Shown in pieces: positions 58,599 to 64,000 of a stretch of 64,000 bases of DNA; position 1 is the first letter of the stretch, and every line of letters starts with the position of its first letter. Source of the DNA: Sarcocystis neurona (taxonomy: Eukaryota; Apicomplexa; Conoidasida; Eucoccidiorida; Sarcocystidae); NCBI GenBank assembly GCA_000727475.1, contig KL647288.1:2593417-2657416 (forward strand), in the 5' to 3' direction. Under the pieces are notes generated by a model. The model did not search any database. It saw only the letters and a list, made by a program, of their open reading frames with translations, and was not told where the DNA came from. The position numbers and the translations under genes were made by a program.

Positions 58599-59150
58599 GA
58601 GAGAAAGAGACACATATGTGTGTGGGTGTGTGATACTTTCTGTGTCTGCCACTTTTCGTCTATACAGGAAATCACAGGTACAAATATATATAATACATGT
58701 GTGTGCATCAATATATGTATATACAAATATATGCATATATATATGTATAGATGTATAAAAATGAGAGGTAGGTATGAATAGAGATATGTAAATGAGAAGA
58801 GATTTAGAGGCGGTGTACAACACGAATGTACGCATATCAACAGTATCGTAAATATACATATATATATGTAGAAAGTGGTAGGACCGCCATTTCTGTGTTG
58901 TCCACGGTGAAGTTCGGAAGAAGAGAAGGTGATTCGTAGGGAAACTACGTAAGGGCAGCTTATACCGCTTCATAGAGAATTCCGTCCTGAGTTAAAAAAA
59001 TGTACTTCTCCAGTACGTCTCTACCAACCTGCCCGTTTATATCTCCACCTCTTCCTATGTTTCTCTATCTATCTATCTACACATATATATATATATGTAT
59101 GTGTATGTGTCTCTCTCTGTATATATATATAGATATTCGTACGTATACGT
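57820..59150. repeat. TA/TATG microsatellite block
   Basis: Dense TA/TATG repeats, with short unique parts at 58460-58520, 58610-58680 and 58870-59030. No gene seen. Confidence 0.85.
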
Positions 59151-59159
59151 ATGGAGACA

Positions 59160-59932
59160 ATGACCACGACTACTAGTTTTAGTACGACAAGTACCACGAT
59201 TACGAAGACGAGTCCTCCTCCTCCTACTGCTACGGCCACAATCTCTGCTACTTCTTCTGCTACTACTGCTACTCCTCGTATTAGATGTATTACTAGTGCC
59301 AGTCGTATTACTACTGCTGCTACTTCTGCTCGTAGTAGTAGTTCTACTACAACCACTTCTACTACTACTAATATTACTCATAATTATCCCACTACGACTG
59401 CTACTACTATTACTACTACTACCACTACTATTTGTTATACTACTACTGCTCGTATTACTACTACTACTCCTACTCCTACTATTGCTCGTACTATTAGTCC
59501 TACTACTTGTGGTACGACTAGTACTGTTACTACTCTTACTTGTGCGGGTCGTACTACTACTGCTACAACATAAACAAGTACTGCTGCTACTTCTGCTGCT
59601 ACTTCTGCTGCTACTACTGCTACTACGTCTGTCCCTGCCACTACTACTACTACTAGTATTACTAGTACGAGTCTCACTACTGCTGCTACTACCTCTACGT
59701 CTGCTACTACTACTACTACTACTGCTACTACTACTACTATTACTGCTTTTGATATTACTACTACTACTGCTAGTACTACTAGTGCTACTAATACTATTAC
59801 TAGTACTTATCCTGCTACTATTACTACTTCTGCTGCTGCTACTACTAATATTGCTATTACTGGTACTAGTACTACTTGTACTACTCCTCGTACTGCGTCT
59901 GCTACTACTGCTCTTGTCCCTTCTTTTTCAGC
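59160..59932 (+). repeat. ACT/TAC/CTG triplet field
   Basis: About 770 bases of ACTACT, TACTGCT and AGTACT units, a different motif from the CTG tracts elsewhere. It encodes Thr-rich, Leu-rich or Val-rich peptides depending on frame. It runs into the pyrimidine tract cttgtcccttctttttcag before the exon at 59933. Confidence 0.9.
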
Positions 59933-62900
59933 TACGTCATAAGTGCAGGAGCGGCAGGAGAACAGAGCAGGTGAAGAGCAGAGAAGAAAAGGAAGACGCT
60001 CGAGGCAGATTTGGCAGCACGTAAGAAGAAGAAAGTTCAGCAAGAACGTAAGAGAGCCCCCCCACGTCCAAATTTGCAGAAGTTCCTTTTCCTGTCCTTC
60101 CCTCCCTCACTCACCATTGTCCACACCGTGCGGGTAAATGTAGATATATACAGGAAAAGGAGGAATGACAAGAGGAAGAAAAAGAGGAAGAAGAAGCAAA
60201 GGGAACGAGAGATAAAGGGGGGAAAATGTATACCTATATATACACATATATATATGTGTGTATATCAGCAGAAGCATGCTTGAGGGCCTGCATATATATG
60301 TAGAGAGAGAAAGAGAGGGAAGTACAGGAGCTTCGGTATATGAAGGAATGTTTTTCTTCAAAACTAGAGAGAAAAGGACACTCACAAATATATACAAAGT
60401 GAAAGGTAGACAGCAAGAAAAGACAGAAAAAAGGGGAGATAAAGAGAGATAGAGAGAAAAAAGCAGAAGGGAAGAGAACGAGAACGAAAGGGAAGAAGGG
60501 AGAAAAAAAAAGATAAAGGAAGACGTAGGGGCGTCTGCATTAATGTAGGGGACGCGTGTATTAGTAGAAGGGACATTTGTGTCAATAGAAGGGACATGTA
60601 TATAAATGTAAGGGACGTTTCTACTAAGAAGGGACGTGTGTATTCATAGAAGGGATGCGTGTATTAATAGAAGGGATGCGTGTATTAATAGAAGGGACGT
60701 GTGTATAAATAGAAGGGACGTGTGTATAAATATATATGTCAAGCTAGGCTACAGCACGTATCTCTTCTTGCAGAGGAAGAGACTTTGAAGAGGCCCAGCG
60801 AAGCAACTTGCGGACTTCCTGGGGTGGAGCGTTGTCCGTTTCTTCGACTTTTTGCCTTCCCTTCCTTCCCGCACTTTTTTCCTCCCATTTTTCGTCCCTT
60901 CCCTTCCCCCTCCACGCCCATCTCCCGCACGTAACGTCTGCATATCTGCTCTCTTCCCTTCTTCTTCTGCATTCCTCGTTTCCCCATGTTTCACTTCGTT
61001 CTCCACAATTTGCTGTCGAGAAGAAATTGTTCTCCACCCCGCTGCCACGTCTCCTTCGTATTCCTCCTCCTTTTCTTCCCGATTTCTGGCCACTGCGTTC
61101 CTCCCCTCACTTCTAACACTTCTCCTCCCTTACCTCTGCCCGTTTTCCCCACCTCTACCCTCTGTCTGGTGGGGAAGCTCTTTCCCTCCACCCCTGCCTT
61201 TTTTTCCACCCCTGCCTTTTGCTGCTTTTCCTTCTCCCTCTCTTCTTTTCTGCCTTTGTATGTTTTCGGCACAGAAGAGGTCAACCACACACGTCTCCAC
61301 CACAAGTACGTGCTGCAGCGACTTCCTTTTCCTTTTGCTGCGCCTTCCTCTATTTCTCCTTCTCTCTGTCGCCTTCCTGTTGCACTGGGACGACAATTTC
61401 TGCCCCGTGACTCTTCTTTATCTCCCCACTGTTCCTGTCTCTTCCTCTCCTCACCTTCTGCTTTTTATCTGCTCAGTACACCACGTCTACACACACGCGC
61501 TTGTCCCGATATCTCTATCGCGCTTTTTTTCCTCTTCTACCCCTCCTTCTCCTTGTGCTTATTTTTTCACTTTCTGCAGGCCTGCGCTCTCTCCTTTGTT
61601 GTCCCTCGAGTTTTCCTCTCTGTTCTCCTTTCTTGTGTTTCTCTTCCACTCATCCCATCTACCCAAAAAAGTGATTCGACAACGCTTCGCTGCTGTCCCT
61701 GCTTCTGGTCCTGCTGCCGTTCCTGCTGCTGTTTTCCCTTTGTATTTGCTTCTTGTTTCTGTGTCTTCAACAACGCTTCCCAGCGGCAAAGTGGAAAGTT
61801 GCTACACACCCTACTTCCATTTGTATACCTCCGTTGCTGTTCGACTTCCTTCCCCTGTTTTTCCTTCTCTCTGTTTTTTTCTTTTCTCTGGCCTTCTGCC
61901 TCCTCCTTTTGACAGCAACAGGAGCCTTAATTACGTGGCACGTGAGAAATAGTGAACACACAGGGGAAGAAAGACAAAGAGAGACTCTTCGAAGAGTGAA
62001 TAAGGCGACGAAACTTGAGGGCAGGGAGAAGAGGAAGGAATAAAAAGAATGAGAAGTCCACTCCCTGGGGAAGTACTAAATTTTCTCTGGTGCACCGGAC
62101 AGCCTCGTCTCCGGGGACAGCAGCAGCAACAGCAGCAACAGCAGCACAATGTCACGCAGACTCACCGCCTCCTCTGCCGGATTTCCAGGAAGGCTGCTGC
62201 TTCTGCGGCCGAAAGAAAGGGAAGAAACAAAAGAGGGGGAGACAAAGAGGACAGGAAAAAATGGGGGCTCAAGACAGAAAGAGAGCACGAAATTGCGGCC
62301 AGAGAAGACGAAAGAATGAAGGAGAAAATCTCCTCGTAGATACTTGCAGAAAGAGGACCAGAGAGCGGAGAAAAAGAAGAGCAGCAAGGCAGCTCAAATG
62401 CATGCAGCGCAGGCCGGTTGGTACACAGAAGGAGTTTGAAGCTTATTTCAACTTGAACGCATGGTAGCGGTGACGTGGGTGGGAGGGAGGCAGCAGACTT
62501 GCACGAAGGCCACGGCTATTCTGCACAGAAACAGGAAGAAGAAGAAGAGAGTGACGACGAGGAAGTTGTTCGAGAAAAGTTGTTCAAGAAGGAAACGGCG
62601 GGGAAAAGAGAGGGAGATTCGGGAGCGTTAAGAAGAACGCAGCGAAGACGAGAATAGAAAACAGCAAGAACAGATAGGCAATTGCGAACATAAAAGCAGA
62701 GAAGGCGGAAGAAGAGAAGGATGGGAAAAGAGGATAAAAAAAAGGAGAAAAAGTGAAGAAGACTCGTGGAAATAGAAAGAGCCTCAAAAAACTATATGTA
62801 CAATATATATATATGTATATATATGTACGTGTCTCTCTCTGTGTTTCTGGGTCTCGAAAATAGAAAGAGTCTCAAACAAGTGAAGGGAAGAAAGCAGAAA

Positions 62901-63771
62901 GAAAAAAAAAGGGAAGACCGCAGAAGAGTAATAATACATCCATTCACGTACTATCATACTCAACTCAGTATACCTATACATACATTTATATACATATATA
63001 TATGGATATACGTGTGTATATCTATACACATATGTATACAAATGACCACAACTATATGTACAATATATACATATATATATATACGTCTCTCTCTCTATGT
63101 ATATATGTACATGTATGTAGAAGTACCTAAATATATAGGTAAAATCACAAATAAACACGAGTATACGTATGTATATATATGTATGGAGAGACGTGTATAT
63201 CTATATCTATATATATTTGAGTAGGTGTGCAGTGAGTACGACTAGTAGATTTCTTTGTGTTCTAGAGGGTCTCGTCTTGAAAGGGACGCCGGCCTGTTTT
63301 TCTTCCCTTTCTTCTTTTCCTTTCTCTTCGCTCGTCTGCGTTCGGTAGAGAAACATACGTCTGCGTTCTGTTCTTCTCCTTTTGTTCGTTTGCTGCCGCT
63401 TCTGCTGCCGCAGGGGAAGGAGAGGTCTCCTCCGGTGAAGAAGGGGAAGCGGAAGAAGAGCCAGCAGCAGCTGCAGCAGCAGCAGTTTTTCGCTGCGGCC
63501 CGGCACAGCGCACTTGGGTGAGCACCTGAAGCCGACGCAAGGCAAAGAAAGGGGGGCGGGAGGAGGCGCAGAGGAGAGGACGAAACGGATAAAAAGAGGA
63601 GAAAACGGAGAGGCAAGGCAGCTGCGGAAAAGCGGGGAAGGAAAGGAGGTGCACCTGCAAAGGTGCGGAGAAAAGACGAGAAAATCGCAGTTTTCCGTCC
63701 TCCTCTCTTCCGCAGGGGAACTCGGACTTCCTCATCACCGCCAAGGAAAGGGAAACCCAAACAATTCGAGC
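59933..63771 (+). CDS. Basic, probably nuclear or nucleolar protein of unknown family; exons run to the right edge
   Basis: Phase-joined exons: 59933-60021 (RTEQVKSREEKEDARGRFGS, gtaaga donor), 60774-60823 (GRDFEEAQRSNLRTSW), 61275-61305 (EVNHTRLHH, gtacgt donor), and 61916 or 61922 to 61941 (SLNYVA, gtgaga donor). One or more exons follow in 62120-62660, where charged frames such as EEESDDEEVVREKLFKKET and KEFEAYFNLNAW are open but the frame is unresolved. Then 63414-63517 (KERSPPVKKGKRKKSQQQLQ, ending FFAAARHSALG, gtgagc donor) joins 63716-63771 (TSSSPPRKGKPKQFERRP). Lysine/arginine clusters and a short poly-Gln suggest a nuclear or nucleolar protein; this is inference from composition. No domain is recognised. 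It may continue beyond the window. Confidence 0.45.
60525..60735 (+). repeat. Minisatellite, unit about 22 bases
   Basis: Nine or ten copies of an AGAAGGGACGTGTGTATTAAT-like unit. The four copies at 60640-60735 are most alike and the left ones more diverged. It lies in the intron before the exon at 60774. Confidence 0.88.
62790..63235. repeat. TA/TATG microsatellite
   Basis: TA, TATG and TC runs in an intron of the right-edge gene. The word TATATGTACAATATATA occurs at both 62793 and 63053. Confidence 0.8.
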
Positions 63772-63789
63772 GTAGACCTATTCTCTCAC

Positions 63790-64000
63790 ACCCACGCAAA
63801 TACACACACATATATATACATGTATACACGTGTATATGCATGCAGACATGCATGCTGGGATGCATATACATATGTGTATGCATGTGTCTTTACATATGCA
63901 TGAGCTCGGAGATACGTACGCATATATCTTCATATATGTAATTTGTGGTCGAACGTATATGTATATGTGTAGAGGAAAAGAGAAGAGGGGTGTATGTACT
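63790..64000. repeat. TA/TG microsatellite at the right edge
   Basis: CATATA, TGCATG and TATG steps. Frames entering it from the exon at 63716 become repeat-like after about 63775. Confidence 0.8.

Noticed and set aside
60852..61952. 366-codon + strand ORF
   Set aside because: Pyrimidine-rich intron with few stops. Only small splice-bounded parts (61275-61305, 61916-61941) join the neighbouring exons in phase, and 61275-61305 does so in another frame.
1..64000. CRISPR arrays, insertion sequences, LTR elements, rRNA or tRNA genes, telomeric TTTAGGG arrays
   Set aside because: No spaced palindromic repeats, transposase or reverse-transcriptase motifs, tRNA T-loop signature or telomeric array was seen by eye. 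tRNAscan-SE and a repeat library would be decisive.

Overview
The window looks like nuclear DNA of an Eimeria-like coccidian (Apicomplexa). Long CAG/CTG triplet tracts, long (TA)n/(TG)n microsatellites and small exons split by repeat-laden introns are the combination known from Eimeria chromosomes. There are no bacterial-style operons, and I saw no rRNA, tRNA or CRISPR signals. Most long open frames are artefacts, because CAG/CTG and TATG repeats carry no stops. I therefore relied on exons flanked by AG acceptors and GT donors whose reading phases join, and on similarity to protein families.

Layout. 0-2.3 kb: microsatellite, then the last exons of an M16 (insulysin-like) metallopeptidase on +. 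2.3-6 kb: repeats. 6-12.7 kb: scattered + strand exons ending in two phase-matched exons that encode a C-terminal transmembrane anchor. 13-18.3 kb: mostly unassigned, with coding-like frames near 13.3, 13.6-14.0 and 17.7-18.3 kb. 18.6-24.2 kb: an eight-exon minus-strand gene (model of 908 aa) with a large Q/A/S-rich last exon and no recognised family. 24.2-30.9 kb: an island almost free of microsatellites and triplets, with a few unexplained ORFs. 31-36.8 kb: triplet-rich DNA with coding-like + exons of unknown function.

38.2-50.0 kb holds the best-supported gene, an 11-exon + strand homologue of CCDC47 (DUF1682/calumin family, an ER membrane protein of the PAT/multipass translocon). All but one splice junction has a single clear choice. 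Its introns carry CTG tracts, a 25-bp tandem array, pyrimidine-rich DNA and a 643-base assembly gap whose two flanks are the same sequence. 50-56 kb: CAG tract and weak ORFs. 56.3-56.4 kb: the C-terminal exon of a minus-strand SLC25 carrier, closest to the peroxisomal adenine-nucleotide type. 57-60 kb: microsatellite and an unusual ACT/CTG triplet field. 59.9 kb to the right edge: a + strand gene for a basic, probably nuclear protein.

The genes are unrelated housekeeping-type or unknown loci and do not form a system. The most interesting pattern is structural. Within + strand genes, triplet tracts in the CTG sense lie in introns, often just before the acceptor, while the same repeat in the CAG sense is coding in the minus-strand gene. 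I found no convincing new defence or mobile system.
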